A stretch of DNA of 64,000 bases from Gp6-AA40 sp036407095 (GTDB lineage Bacteria; Acidobacteriota; Vicinamibacteria; Vicinamibacterales; UBA2999), in the NCBI GenBank assembly GCA_036407095.1, contig DASWZV010000168.1:1-64000 (forward strand). The letters are read 5' to 3'. A program made the position numbers and the translations under genes. Below the pieces are notes generated by a model. It had not been told where the DNA came from. It saw nothing but the letters and a program-made list of their open reading frames with translations, and searched no databases. Of this stretch, positions 7,538 to 16,436 are shown in pieces; within the stretch, counting starts at the first letter, position 1; each line of letters begins with the position of its first letter.

Positions 7538-8840
7538 ATTTTTGTCCCGGCTGTGGCGGCGGCTTCAGCGTGTATTCCGTCCGGCCGATCACCGTCAGAC
7601 CGGGCCGCGTCGTCGTCACCTGGATCTTGCGACGTCGCTTCAGCGGATCCGGATTCGACGAGTAGTAGCCGAGCACGTAGTAGTCGCTCGTCTCTGCGTC
7701 GATTCGCTTCAGCGCCTTGTCGAAGTCGTTCTGATTGACGACGGCGATGCCGCCGGTTTCCTCGGCGAGCACGCGCAGGCTGTCCTGCGTTTCGCGGAGA
7801 TACGCGTTCCACTCCTCGGTCGGCACCTCATCATCGAGGTCCTGTCCCGCAACCAGGCCGCGCGGGTCGATCGTGTAGAGCGTGGCGTTGGCGCGGTTGG
7901 CGGAGCGCGTCAACTCGGCGAGCTCTCGAACCAGGTCGCCCTCGGCGAGCATCTGGCTGCTCTGCTGCTGTCTGTAGAACGGATCGTTCTGGAGATCGGC
8001 GCTCTCGACGTGCATCCGCTGCGCCTGCTCATCGAGACGCGACTGCTCGAACGGATTGAAGTCGTAGCCGCTGCTGATGTAGATGACCGCTTTGCGGCGA
8101 TTCTGCAGCTTCTCGAGATTCCGCATCAGATCGTAGGCGGTCGAGAACGCGACGTGCGCGCGGTGCCGCAATTCAGTCGGCCCCTGCGAGCCCTGCATGC
8201 CCTGAATGATTTCCTTCGGCCGCAGACCGCCGCCAGTGATGCGGGCAATTGACGATTCCAGCACCTGACGGTCGTAGGTGAGCTGCTCGGAAATGGACGA
8301 CTCGCCCGAGCTCACCATGCCGAACATGTCGCCATCGTGGATGAGCAGCTTCAGCATCTTCTTGATCAGCTCACGCGTGCGCGGCGTGCTCCTGAAGTCG
8401 AGATGCAGGTCGTCGATGAAGATCACGAAGACTCGTCCGGCCGCGTCGTTGGTGGGACGGCTGCGAGGAAGGATGATGCCCTCCTGCACCGGCGCGGGCG
8501 GTGGCGTCTGGACGTTGAACACACGGCCGCCGTGCGTCAGCACGAGCGAGGCGATCTGCTGCTTGACGCCGTCCTCGTAGACTTCGAATTCTCCGGGCTT
8601 GACGTCGGCGATGAACTGATCGGTCTTCTGGTCGCGCACGATCACGTCGGTCGTGACGAGATCGACGCTGACCCTGAACGTGGGCTGCTGCGCTGGCGCC
8701 GCCTGCGCCGGCGTCTGTGCGGCCGGCTGTGTGGCCGGCGCTTGGGGTGCTTGCGCGTGGGTGATCGCGGGTGACGAGGACTGGGCGATCAGGAAGGCCG
8801 CGCACACGCCTGCCGACACGATCTTGGCAGTCTTTCCCAT
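7536..8840 (-). CDS. VWFA-related exported protein (acidobacterial type)
   Basis: This 434-residue protein has a signal peptide (IVSAGVCAAFLIAQ), a Gln/Ala/Pro-rich linker and a beta-rich entry segment (FRVSVDLVTTDVIVRD). A von Willebrand A-like domain follows (VFVIFIDDLHLDF, and KAVIYISSGYDFNP). This layout fits the VWFA-related Acidobacterial domain family, whose function is unknown; binding to other envelope proteins is a guess. The first Asp cluster, DDLHLD, differs from a strict DxSxS metal site. A perfect TATAAT 7 bases upstream suggests a leaderless mRNA. Confidence 0.85.
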   Translation of the reverse strand: MGKTAKIVSAGVCAAFLIAQSSSPAITHAQAPQAPATQPAAQTPAQAAPAQQPTFRVSVDLVTTDVIVRDQKTDQFIADVKPGEFEVYEDGVKQQIASLVLTHGGRVFNVQTPPPAPVQEGIILPRSRPTNDAAGRVFVIFIDDLHLDFRSTPRTRELIKKMLKLLIHDGDMFGMVSSGESSISEQLTYDRQVLESSIARITGGGLRPKEIIQGMQGSQGPTELRHRAHVAFSTAYDLMRNLEKLQNRRKAVIYISSGYDFNPFEQSRLDEQAQRMHVESADLQNDPFYRQQQSSQMLAEGDLVRELAELTRSANRANATLYTIDPRGLVAGQDLDDEVPTEEWNAYLRETQDSLRVLAEETGGIAVVNQNDFDKALKRIDAETSDYYVLGYYSSNPDPLKRRRKIQVTTTRPGLTVIGRTEYTLKPPPQPGQK

Positions 8841-8847
8841 ATGTCGG

Positions 8848-8853
8848 ATTATA
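8848..8853 (-). promoter_or_regulatory. TATAAT box of the VWFA gene, inside the rpiB 5' region
   Basis: On the minus strand TATAAT ends 7 bases before the ATG at 8840, leaving no room for a Shine-Dalgarno site. It lies just upstream of (or within) the first codons of divergent rpiB. Confidence 0.5.
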
Positions 8854-8858
8854 CCTTC

Positions 8859-9314
8859 ATGCGACTGGCGCTGAGCGCGGACCATGCGGGGTATCAGATG
8901 AAGCAGGAACTTGCCGCAAAACTGGCCCAACAGGGACATGTGGTGCTCGACCTCGGCACCCACTCCACGGCGCCGTGTGACTACCCCGACGCGGCCGAAG
9001 CCGTCGCGAACGCGCTGCGCGACAAGCAAGCCGACCGCGGCATCATCGTGTGCGGAAGCGGCGCCGGCGTCTCGATCGCCGCCAACAAGTTCCCCGGCAT
9101 TCGCGCCGCCGTTTGTCATGACACCTATACCGCGCATCAGGGCGTCGAGCATGACGACATGAACGTCCTGTGTCTCGGCGCGCGCATCATCGGGCCGGCG
9201 CTGGCGCTCGAAATTACAGGCGCGTTTCTCAATGCCACGTTTTCAAGAGAAGAACGTCACCAACGGCGGCTCGATAAGATCCTGGCGATCGAGCGCCGCT
9301 TCCTTCAGACGTAA
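8859..9314 (+). CDS. rpiB: Ribose-5-phosphate isomerase B
   Basis: This 151-residue cytoplasmic enzyme interconverts ribose 5-phosphate and ribulose 5-phosphate in the pentose phosphate pathway. Family motifs: SADHAG at the N-terminus, the GTHST and CDYPD segment, the catalytic-site CGSGAGVSIAANK loop, and NVLCLGAR. The start chosen matches the family N-terminus; an in-frame ATG at 8841 would add six residues and abut the VWFA start codon directly. Confidence 0.93.
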   Translation: MRLALSADHAGYQMKQELAAKLAQQGHVVLDLGTHSTAPCDYPDAAEAVANALRDKQADRGIIVCGSGAGVSIAANKFPGIRAAVCHDTYTAHQGVEHDDMNVLCLGARIIGPALALEITGAFLNATFSREERHQRRLDKILAIERRFLQT

Positions 9315-9344
9315 AGACGTCGCGTCCGGCTTTCTCGCGGGCCT

Positions 9345-10004
9345 TCAGGCCGACCCTGACTCCGCCGGTCTGGCCTCTCCCGGACGGCGTCGGCGTCTGC
9401 GACGCTTCGACAGCACGCGTGACAGGCGCTCGAGCGCTTCGGCCGCCTCTTCCAGTCCCGTCGTGATCTGATCGGCGTCGGTCCACGCCGAGGGATTCAA
9501 TCGATCGGCAAGCGCCGTGAGCGCTTCGAGACGCATCGGATCCGAGGTGCGCTTCGCGATCCGCTCGCGGATGATCGGGTGCCACTGTCCTAGGAACGCG
9601 ATCTGTTCGTCGGGCGTCGTCCCCTCGATCGCTGACGGAATCACCAGGCGTGGAGGCGGCGCCTCGCGAGCAGGTGCCGGCTGGGAAACCGGCGGGGGCG
9701 CGGTCGCAGCATCGGCGGGCGCTTCGTCCTCGCGTTTCTGCCGGCGGCGACGGGGCTCGACCGCGGTCTCGATCACCTGCTGCGAGTCGCGAACCGCGCT
9801 CCAGTTGAAGGGGATGTCTGGATACTGCGCCTCGATCTGGCGCTGCACCTCGGGCTCGAGCGGATCGCGACCGACACGAACGCCGCCGGGGGTGCGGAAG
9901 ACGTACAGAATCTTCGTGCGCTGACGGGCGCCGTCGCGATAGATGTGCATCAGATACGTGGTCTCGTATCCGCGCTTATCGCGAATGACACGCAGGAAGG
10001 GCAC
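9345..10004 (-). CDS. Protein of unknown function with a polyarginine tail
   Basis: I do not recognise this 219-residue protein. Residues 1-75 look like a compact domain (FLRVIRDKRGYETTYLMH, RTKILYVFRTPGG). A Pro/Ala-rich linker follows, then a helical region near residues 130-195, and a C-terminus with eight consecutive Arg-rich positions (KRRRRRRRR). It lies 3 bases downstream of another basic-tailed protein, so the two are probably co-transcribed. The tails suggest nucleic-acid contact; this is inference. Confidence 0.65.
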   Translation of the reverse strand: MPFLRVIRDKRGYETTYLMHIYRDGARQRTKILYVFRTPGGVRVGRDPLEPEVQRQIEAQYPDIPFNWSAVRDSQQVIETAVEPRRRRQKREDEAPADAATAPPPVSQPAPAREAPPPRLVIPSAIEGTTPDEQIAFLGQWHPIIRERIAKRTSDPMRLEALTALADRLNPSAWTDADQITTGLEEAAEALERLSRVLSKRRRRRRRPGEARPAESGSA

Positions 10005-10007
10005 GGG

Positions 10008-10709
10008 CTACTTGCGCTTCTGAGCTCTCGATGCGGACGCGGTCTTCCGCGCGGGAGCCTTGGCCGCCCCGCGACGTGGCGCAGCGGCTCTTCCCTTGGC
10101 AGGGCGCGCCTTGGAGACCGGCGTCGGGGCCGCACGCCGCGCGGCGGTTTTCGAACGGGCGGCGGACGCCGGTGCCTTGGCGGCTCGCGCGGGCTGCTGC
10201 GGCTCGCGCGCAGCACGGACGGGTTTTGCTTCGACGACGGGACGCGGGCGAGGTTCCGGCGCGGCACTCGCCGACCGCTGCACGGCGGTGAATCGGATCT
10301 GATCTCCCAAGAAGGAATACGCCCAGATTTCCGTCGTCGGGATCTGGAGATCGGTGCACAGGCGCCGTGCACTGTCGACACCAGACACCGGCACATACAG
10401 GTGGAATTCCACCTTGAGCTTGCCGAACGCCACCCACTGCGACATCGCCTCGAGGTTGTTCACCGATTCGGCGGTCTCGACCTCGACCACGCCAAGCAGC
10501 TTCCGGTTTCGATCTGTCGAGTACAACACCAGGTCGGGATACCACGGCGACTGCGGCGCTCCCACCGGTGCGGTCTGTTCATTGCCGGGATTGATGGCGA
10601 CGTCGTACTTTCTCTTGTACTTCGCCTGCAACAGCCGAATCACCCGGTCGTGCTCGAGCTGCTCGCGCACGGGTCGCACGAGGATGGGGCTCAATAAGAC
10701 CTCCGACAC
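10008..10709 (-). CDS. Basic-tailed protein, possible nuclease-like fold
   Basis: Residues 1-135 of this 233-residue protein form a compact domain with PDLVLYS followed by GVVEVET. That arrangement recalls the acidic core of PD-(D/E)xK nucleases, although the usual Lys is Thr here. Residues 140-233 are a low-complexity Ala/Lys/Arg/Pro tail like histone H1 or eukaryote-like bacterial DNA-binding tails. It is followed by the polyarginine protein at 3 bases. Function is unknown; a DNA-bound role is a hypothesis. Confidence 0.6.
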   Translation of the reverse strand: MSEVLLSPILVRPVREQLEHDRVIRLLQAKYKRKYDVAINPGNEQTAPVGAPQSPWYPDLVLYSTDRNRKLLGVVEVETAESVNNLEAMSQWVAFGKLKVEFHLYVPVSGVDSARRLCTDLQIPTTEIWAYSFLGDQIRFTAVQRSASAAPEPRPRPVVEAKPVRAAREPQQPARAAKAPASAARSKTAARRAAPTPVSKARPAKGRAAAPRRGAAKAPARKTASASRAQKRK

Positions 10710-10827
10710 GACGGCACACCGCTAGCGGACACTAACCGAATTCCCTCCAGGATGGCCGAAGCCGGCAGAATATATCACGGGTACAACGAGTTTCCATCCC
10801 GATAGGGCTGTCGCCCTCCACACTGAC

Positions 10828-11274
10828 TTGACGCATGTGCGATCGAGCACCCACAATGACGCGGTGTCCCCGCCAGGCGCATCATCCCCCGCCCCCCGCG
10901 TGCTGATCGTCGATGATGATGTTGGCGTGACCGACCTGTTCTCGAGGATGCTCCGCCTCGAGGGCTACGAGGTCTGGGCCGCTCAGTCGGCAGACGAAGG
11001 CCTGCATCTGGCACGTCTGCATCGGCCGCATGCAGTCATCCTGGACCTCCGCATGCCGTTGACGAGCGGCGTCCAGCTCCTCCGGTCGATTCGAGCCATC
11101 CCCGGGCTCTCGCAGACGCCGGTCGCCATCGTGACCGGCGATTACTACATGGCTCAGGCTCAACTCGACGAGATTCGCACCCTCGGTGCCGACCTGCGCT
11201 ACAAGCCCCTCTGGCTCGACGAGCTCGTCATGCTGGCGCGCGAACTGCTGACGGCTCAACCCGTGCGTGAGTGA
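10828..11274 (+). CDS. Single-domain response regulator (receiver only)
   Basis: This 148-residue protein has one CheY-like receiver domain: acidic pair DDD in VLIVDDDVG, phospho-acceptor Asp in VILDLRMP, Thr in VAIVTGD and the conserved Lys in RYKPL. There is no output domain, so it must act by protein contact. The start is uncertain: a TTG at 10828, or GTG at 10837 or 10864. Its end overlaps the hemE start by 8 bases, which links it to the haem genes by translation. Confidence 0.8.
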   Translation: MTHVRSSTHNDAVSPPGASSPAPRVLIVDDDVGVTDLFSRMLRLEGYEVWAAQSADEGLHLARLHRPHAVILDLRMPLTSGVQLLRSIRAIPGLSQTPVAIVTGDYYMAQAQLDEIRTLGADLRYKPLWLDELVMLARELLTAQPVRE

Positions 11275-12301
11275 CTCCCGTTTCCTGAAGGCTTGCCGAC
11301 GCGAGCCGGTAGATGCCACGCCTGTCTGGTTCATGCGGCAGGCCGGCCGATACATGGCCGAGTACCGTGCCTTGCGTGCGCGGCATTCGCTGCTCGAGAT
11401 CTGTCGCCACCCCGATCTCGCCACCGAGGTAACCCTCCAACCGATCCGCCGCATCGACGTGGACGCGGCGATTCTGTTTTCCGATTTGCTTCTGCCGCTC
11501 GAGCCGATGGGGCTGCCCTTCGACTTCATCAAGGGCGAGGGGCCGCAGATCGAGCGTCCCATCGACGACGCCGCCGACATCGATCGCCTGAAACACTTCG
11601 AGCCTCGCGATGCGCTCGGACATGTGCTCGCGGCGATCCGCCAGATACAGTCGGAACTGCGCGGCCGGGTGCCGCTCATCGGCTTTGCCGGCGCACCGTT
11701 CACGCTGGCGTCGTACGCCATCGAAGGCGGACATTCGAACAACTTCGCGAAGACCAAGGCGCTCATGTACGGGCACCCCGAGGCGTGGCATCGACTGTGC
11801 GAACGCCTCGCAACGGTTGTGGCGGACTATCTGCTGGCCCAGATCGAGGCGGGCGTCGACGCGGTGCAGGTGTTCGATTCGTGGGTGGGAACGCTCAACG
11901 CCGCCGACTACCTCGAGTTCGCGGCGCCGCATACGCGGCGCATCTTCGACGCTATCGGCACCCGCGTCCCCACTATTCATTTCGGGACGGGCACGGCCTC
12001 GATCCTCGGCGATCTCGCCAACGCCGGCGGCGATGTCATCGGGGCTGACTGGCGTGTGCCGATCGACGAGGCATGGGCGAAGATCGGCCCGGGCCGCAGC
12101 GTCCAGGGCAACCTAGATCCCACACTGCTGCTTGGCCCACCTGCCCGGATGTTCCAGCACACCGACGACATCCTGACCCGCGTCGGCGGACGGCCCGGCC
12201 ATATCTTCAATCTGGGTCACGGCATTCTCCCCTCGACGCCGGTCGAGCACGTACAGATGCTGGCCCAGTACGTCCACTCGGCTTCCCGGCGCGCCCGCTG
12301 A
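11267..12301 (+). CDS. hemE: Uroporphyrinogen III decarboxylase
   Basis: This 344-residue cytoplasmic enzyme converts uroporphyrinogen III to coproporphyrinogen III. The N-terminal signature PVWFMRQAGRYM and the GFAGAPFTLASY and VFDSWVG segments are present, and length is normal. The GTG start lies inside the 3' end of the response-regulator gene; the protoporphyrinogen oxidase gene follows after 3 bases. This supports a haem-synthesis operon. Confidence 0.95.
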   Translation: MSDSRFLKACRREPVDATPVWFMRQAGRYMAEYRALRARHSLLEICRHPDLATEVTLQPIRRIDVDAAILFSDLLLPLEPMGLPFDFIKGEGPQIERPIDDAADIDRLKHFEPRDALGHVLAAIRQIQSELRGRVPLIGFAGAPFTLASYAIEGGHSNNFAKTKALMYGHPEAWHRLCERLATVVADYLLAQIEAGVDAVQVFDSWVGTLNAADYLEFAAPHTRRIFDAIGTRVPTIHFGTGTASILGDLANAGGDVIGADWRVPIDEAWAKIGPGRSVQGNLDPTLLLGPPARMFQHTDDILTRVGGRPGHIFNLGHGILPSTPVEHVQMLAQYVHSASRRAR

Positions 12302-12304
12302 CCC

Positions 12305-13675
12305 ATGATCGCAGTCGACGTCGCGATCGTTGGCGGCGGCATCTCGGGCCTCGCGGCCGCATACGAGCTGCAGCAGCGGGGTGTCTCGGTCCGTGTGCTC
12401 GAGTCGGCGTCGCGCACCGGCGGAGTCATTACCTCCGATCGCATCGACGGCTGGGTGGTCGACGGCGGACCCGACTCGATGCTCGTCCAGAAACCGGCCG
12501 CTGTCGCACTGTGTCGCGAGCTCGGCATCGCCGATCGGCTGATTCATACGCTGCCACCCCGGACGGCGTACGTGTTGCGGGATGGCGCGATGCATCCCCT
12601 CGCCGCAGGCTCATTCCTCGGGTTTCCCCTGACCGCAGCAAGTCTGGCTCGATCGCCGCTCTTCAGCGCCGGCGGCAAGGTCCGGATGGCACTCGAGGCG
12701 GTGACACCCCGGCGGACCGGCGATGAGGACGAATCGATCGGCAACTTCGTACGGCGACGATTTGGCGAGGAGGCCGTCGACTACCTCGCCGAGCCACTGC
12801 TCGCCGGCATCCATGCCGGAGACGTGGAACGGCTCTCGGTGCGCGCGCTCTTCCCTCGCCTGATCGATGCCGAGCGTCAGTCGGGCAGCGTGCTGCGCGC
12901 GTTTCGCGCGCTGAAGAGCGAGCCTTCGTCCACCGGCGCGTTCGTGTCGCTGCCGGGCGGAACAGGCGAGCTCGTCGAGGCGATCTCGAGGACTTTGAAG
13001 CGGGACACCGTCGCGCTCGGCGTGCGCGTCACCGACCTGCATCGCGCCGGAACGCTGCGGCTCGAATCGAGTGCAGGTCAGATCAGTGCCGGCGCCGTCA
13101 TCCTTGCGGTCCCGGCCTACGTGGCGGCTTCCCTGCTGCGCGGATTCGACACGACCCTGGCAGCGTTCTGCGATGCGGTTCCCTACGCCTCGACGGCGAC
13201 GGTCGCATTCGGGTACCGCCGCGATCAGGTGGCGCACCCGATGATCGGAACAGGTTTTGTCGTGCCGCATGTCGAACGGCGCGCGCTGCTGGCCGGCACA
13301 TGGGTCAGCTCGAAGTGGCCGGGGCGCGCACCCGAAGGCCACGTGCTGATACGAGGCTTCCTCGGCGGCGGACGCGATCCCCATCGTCTCGAGAACGACG
13401 ATCCGACGCTCATCGACACGGCCCGCAAGGAGCTCACCGAACTCTTGATCATAAAGGGCGAGCCGCTCCTGACGCGTCTGTATCGATTCACCCGCCAGAG
13501 TCCCCAGTACGAGGTCGGCCACCTCGAACGCGTCGCGTCGATTGAGCAGCGCCTCGCGACCATGCCGGGGGTCTTCGTGACCGGAAGCGGCTTCCGCGCC
13601 ATTGGAATCCCCGACTGCATCGCCGACGGTCGGGCGACCGGAGCGGCGGCGGCGAAGTTCATTTCGAGACCGTGA
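12305..13675 (+). CDS. hemY: Protoporphyrinogen oxidase (FAD, HemY type)
   Basis: This 456-residue flavoenzyme oxidises protoporphyrinogen IX or coproporphyrinogen III. The N-terminus has the dinucleotide-binding VGGGISGLAAAYEL motif followed by RTGGVI, and the C-terminus has VFVTGSGFRAIGIPDCIADG, the usual FAD-contact end (split as GSGFRAIGIPDC). It lies 3 bases after hemE. No ferrochelatase is present here. Whether it uses the coproporphyrin or protoporphyrin route cannot be told from the sequence. Confidence 0.92.
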   Translation: MIAVDVAIVGGGISGLAAAYELQQRGVSVRVLESASRTGGVITSDRIDGWVVDGGPDSMLVQKPAAVALCRELGIADRLIHTLPPRTAYVLRDGAMHPLAAGSFLGFPLTAASLARSPLFSAGGKVRMALEAVTPRRTGDEDESIGNFVRRRFGEEAVDYLAEPLLAGIHAGDVERLSVRALFPRLIDAERQSGSVLRAFRALKSEPSSTGAFVSLPGGTGELVEAISRTLKRDTVALGVRVTDLHRAGTLRLESSAGQISAGAVILAVPAYVAASLLRGFDTTLAAFCDAVPYASTATVAFGYRRDQVAHPMIGTGFVVPHVERRALLAGTWVSSKWPGRAPEGHVLIRGFLGGGRDPHRLENDDPTLIDTARKELTELLIIKGEPLLTRLYRFTRQSPQYEVGHLERVASIEQRLATMPGVFVTGSGFRAIGIPDCIADGRATGAAAAKFISRP

Positions 13676-13677
13676 CG

Positions 13678-13683
13678 TAGAAT
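13678..13683 (+). promoter_or_regulatory. TAGAAT -10 box 6 bases before an ATG
   Basis: TAGAAT lies between hemY and the exported O-methyltransferase gene, 6 bases before the latter's ATG. This suggests a leaderless transcript independent of the haem operon. No good -35 is visible. Confidence 0.4.
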
Positions 13684-13689
13684 TCGACC

Positions 13690-14325
13690 ATGCGCGCAGC
13701 CTGCTGTCTGTTCGCGGTCATCCTCGCGTTCGCGTCCTTTCCGGTCGCGCAGTCCCGGTCATCGGGCGTGCTCACGCCTCAGATCGAATCGGTGCTCAAG
13801 CGCATCAAGGCGGCCGACAAAGGGCAACTCGCCGTGTCGGAAGAAGACGGGCGGTTCCTTCGTGTCCTCGTCGCCTCGCGCGGCGCGCGCTCGATTCTCG
13901 AGATCGGCGGGGCCAGCGGCTACAGCGGCATCTGGCTCGGTCTCGGCGCCCGCGAATCAGGCGGGCACGTGGTCTCGATCGAGTACGACGCGGGCCGGGC
14001 GAAGGACGCGGCCGAGAACATCACGCAATCGGGCATGAGCGACGTCGTGCGGGTGATTCACGGCGACGGGTTCAAGGAGATCCCGAAGCTGCAGGGGACG
14101 TTCGACCTGGTCTTCCTCGATGCGTGGAAACCCGATTACAAGAAGTTCTTCGACATGGTGTTTCCGCGTCTGAGCCCGGGCGGCATCTTCGCTGCGCACA
14201 ACGTGGTCAACAAGAAGAGCGAAATGGAACCGTTCCTCCAGACGATCCTCACGCATCCGAATCTGTTCACGACGATCGTGTCGCCGTCAGGCGAAGGGAT
14301 GTCGGTGTCTTACAGGATCAAGTAA
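13690..14325 (+). CDS. Exported O-methyltransferase-like protein
   Basis: This 211-residue protein has a clear signal peptide (CCLFAVILAFASFPVAQS). The rest resembles class I SAM-dependent O-methyltransferases of family 3: EIGGASGYSGIWLG (SAM-binding motif I), SIEYDAGRA and LVFLDAWKPDY (metal-binding Asp region). Family members normally work in the cytoplasm, because SAM is made there. An exported copy is odd, and a second exported methyltransferase occurs at 40.2 kb. Substrate is unknown. Confidence 0.8.
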   Translation: MRAACCLFAVILAFASFPVAQSRSSGVLTPQIESVLKRIKAADKGQLAVSEEDGRFLRVLVASRGARSILEIGGASGYSGIWLGLGARESGGHVVSIEYDAGRAKDAAENITQSGMSDVVRVIHGDGFKEIPKLQGTFDLVFLDAWKPDYKKFFDMVFPRLSPGGIFAAHNVVNKKSEMEPFLQTILTHPNLFTTIVSPSGEGMSVSYRIK

Positions 14326-14331
14326 TCAAGT

Positions 14332-14412
14332 AATGCAAAATTCAAAATGCAAAATGCAAAAACGGCGTGACAAATGGCAAAGGCCGCTTTTGCATTTGGC
14401 ATTTTGAATTAC
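14332..14412. repeat. Heptad-arm palindrome (AAAATGC words)
   Basis: The left arm (14332-14361) consists of AATGCAA/AATTCAA/AATGCAA words. The right arm (14388-14412) is the reverse complement (TTTTGCATTTGGCATTTTG). A GC-containing loop separates them. It begins 7 bases after the O-methyltransferase stop and ends 9 bases before arginase. It could work as a terminator, but there is no uridine tract. Confidence 0.75.
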
Positions 14413-14421
14413 TGACTCTTC

Positions 14422-15330
14422 ATGAAACCCATCCACATCATCGGCGTGCCTCTCGACCTCGGAGGCGCTCGGCGTGGAGTCGACATGGGGCCGTCGGCGG
14501 TGCGGATTGCCGGCCTTGGCGAGCAGATCGTGAGGCTTGGACGTGGAGTCGTCGACCGGGGCGACCTTCCCGCGCCGATCCCGGAGACGCAACAGGCAAT
14601 CGACCCGACGAAGAAGTTCATCCTCGAGATCGCCCGCGTGTGCCAGACGTTGTACGACGTCTGCATTCGCGCGCTCGACGCGCTCGCGCTCCCGCTCGTC
14701 ATCGGAGGCGATCACAGCCTCGCCGCCGGATCGGTGGCCGCGAGCGCCGACTTCGTTCGGCGGACCTCGCGCAAACCGCTCGGTCTCATCTGGATCGATG
14801 CGCACGGCGACATGAATACGCCGCAGACGACGATCTCGGGGAACGTCCACGGGATGCCGCTGGCCGCCCTCCTCGGGCAGGAGCCTGCGGAGCTCGCGTC
14901 GATCGGCGCGTCGCCGTCGGTGCTTCCGGAACACACCGTGCTCGTCGGCATCCGCAATCTCGACGAGAAGGAGAAAGCCCAGATTCGCGCATCGGGCGTA
15001 CACGTTTTCACGATGAAGGACATCGATCGCGAAGGCATCGCCGTTGTCGCCGAGCGCGCGCTCGATATCGCGTCCGCGGGAACTGGAGGCATTCACGTGT
15101 CGTTCGATCTCGACGCATGCGACCCGACCTATGCACCTGGCGTCGGCACACCGGTCAAGGGCGGCCTCGATTACCGCGAGGCGCACATGGTGATGGAGCT
15201 GGTCGCCGATTCGCAGCGGCTCGTCGCGCTCGATCTCGTCGAAGTCAACCCGACGCTCGATATCAGGAACACCACGGCGGAATTCGGCGCCGAGCTCGCG
15301 CTGTCGGCGCTCGGAAAACGAATCCTGTAG
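14422..15330 (+). CDS. rocF: Arginase
   Basis: This 302-residue binuclear manganese enzyme hydrolyses arginine to ornithine and urea. Metal ligands are visible in GGDHS, WIDAHGDMN and SFDLDACDP. The substrate-specificity segment SGNVHGMPLA is of arginase type, and the C-terminal LVEVNPTLD is conserved. Length matches bacterial arginases. No ornithine aminotransferase or urease genes are adjacent. The start ATG has no clear Shine-Dalgarno site. The stop codon lies at the border of a REP pair. Confidence 0.94.
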   Translation: MKPIHIIGVPLDLGGARRGVDMGPSAVRIAGLGEQIVRLGRGVVDRGDLPAPIPETQQAIDPTKKFILEIARVCQTLYDVCIRALDALALPLVIGGDHSLAAGSVAASADFVRRTSRKPLGLIWIDAHGDMNTPQTTISGNVHGMPLAALLGQEPAELASIGASPSVLPEHTVLVGIRNLDEKEKAQIRASGVHVFTMKDIDREGIAVVAERALDIASAGTGGIHVSFDLDACDPTYAPGVGTPVKGGLDYREAHMVMELVADSQRLVALDLVEVNPTLDIRNTTAEFGAELALSALGKRIL

Positions 15331-15332
15331 AC

Positions 15333-15407
15333 GCGCCGGCTGACGCCGGCGCTCTACGGCGCGCCTTCGCAGGGGACCACTCGTAGAGCGCGGCCTTCAG
15401 GCTGCGC
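15333..15407. repeat. Inverted pair of GTAG REPs
   Basis: The minus-strand unit is CGTAGAGCGCCGGC with a GTCA loop (15358-15333). The plus-strand unit is CGTAGAGCGCGGCC with a TTCA loop (15382-15407). The GTAG heads face inward across 23 bases. It lies between arginase and the VWFA-like gene. Confidence 0.7.
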
Positions 15408-15459
15408 GACTTGACCATCTATTCGACGCGTTGCTAAGTTTCGCGCGCAGGGGGCGGAG

Positions 15460-16404
15460 ATGAGACGAGCGTCGAACCTGCCGCTGCTGTTGGCGGGGCT
15501 GATCGTATGCGAAGCGGTGGTCAGCCTTGTTGCGCAGCCGCAGCAGTTTCGGTTCGTGGTCAGCGCGACCGATGCATCCGGGAAGCCGGTCGCCGAACTC
15601 AAGCCGGACGACATGCTCGTGAGCGAGAACGGCGCGCGCGTCCCGGTGTCGAAGGTCGAACCGTACGCCGTGCCACTCAAAGTGACGGTGACCGTGGACA
15701 ACGGTTCGGACACGGTCGACGCGCTGGGGCATATCCGATCAGGACTCAAAGGTTTCGTCCAGGCGCTGCCGCCGGATGTAGAGGTCACGCTCATCTCGAC
15801 GTCACCGCAGCCGCGCACCGTGGTGAAGCCAACCACAGACCGCGCGCAGATCCTGCGCGGCGTCAACGGATTCGCTCCTGAATCGGAGCAGCGGCCGCGT
15901 TTCACCGACGCGCTCGTCGAATTCGGCCAGCGGCTGCGCAGGGAGGAGCGAGACCTGAAGTCGGGAAAGATCAGGCCGTATACGCCGGTGCTCGTCATGA
16001 TCTCCAGCGCCGCCAACGAGCAGATATCGTACGAGCTGAATGAAATCCAGAACGCCGTGACGACCATCATCGGCCACAAAGCGCGCCTGTTCGTCGTCAT
16101 CACGACAACGAGGGTGAGTGAGCCGAATCTCGCGCGGGACCTCGATCGCAACCGGCAGGTGACGATCTCGCGACCGGTCACAACCGCGACCAACGGCAGA
16201 TTCGAGACACTCGCCACATCGATCCGCTTGATGACGCTGCTGCCGGAGTGGGGCGAGCTCCTCTCCTCACTGCATACGCGTCAGTCGTCGCAGTTCGTCG
16301 TCACAGTGCAGCGCGCCACCAGCGGACCACTGCAGAACCCGCAATTCCAACTACGGGACACTCTGCATGGCGATGTCACGATGGACGGTTTCCTGGTTCA
16401 GTGA
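15460..16404 (+). CDS. Short exported VWFA-like protein (paralogue of 56.3 kb gene)
   Basis: This 314-residue protein starts with a signal peptide (LLLAGLIVCEAVVSLVAQ). A beta domain follows (FVVSATDASGKPVAEL, DDMLVSENG), then a VWA-like region whose Asp is in VTVDNGSDTV. The family DxSxS site is reduced to DNGSD. It shares order and wording with the protein at 56297-57196, for example ISTSPQPRTVVKPTTDR against VTTAPQPRVVVKATTDR. These look like ancient paralogues. Function is unknown; an envelope binding role is a guess. Confidence 0.75.
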   Translation: MRRASNLPLLLAGLIVCEAVVSLVAQPQQFRFVVSATDASGKPVAELKPDDMLVSENGARVPVSKVEPYAVPLKVTVTVDNGSDTVDALGHIRSGLKGFVQALPPDVEVTLISTSPQPRTVVKPTTDRAQILRGVNGFAPESEQRPRFTDALVEFGQRLRREERDLKSGKIRPYTPVLVMISSAANEQISYELNEIQNAVTTIIGHKARLFVVITTTRVSEPNLARDLDRNRQVTISRPVTTATNGRFETLATSIRLMTLLPEWGELLSSLHTRQSSQFVVTVQRATSGPLQNPQFQLRDTLHGDVTMDGFLVQ

Positions 16405-16436
16405 GCGTAGAGGGTTCCGGAGGTGCGCTCGCGTGT

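Noticed and set aside
8841..8858. rpiB start at the ATG touching the VWFA start codon
   Set aside because: The family N-terminus (MRLALSADHAG) begins six codons later and the region holds the VWFA TATAAT box; not excluded, only less likely.
14332..14412. Ordinary rho-independent terminator
   Set aside because: The stem is AT-rich with word-like repeats and no uridine tract; it fits the heptad palindrome family better, although it might still stop transcription.
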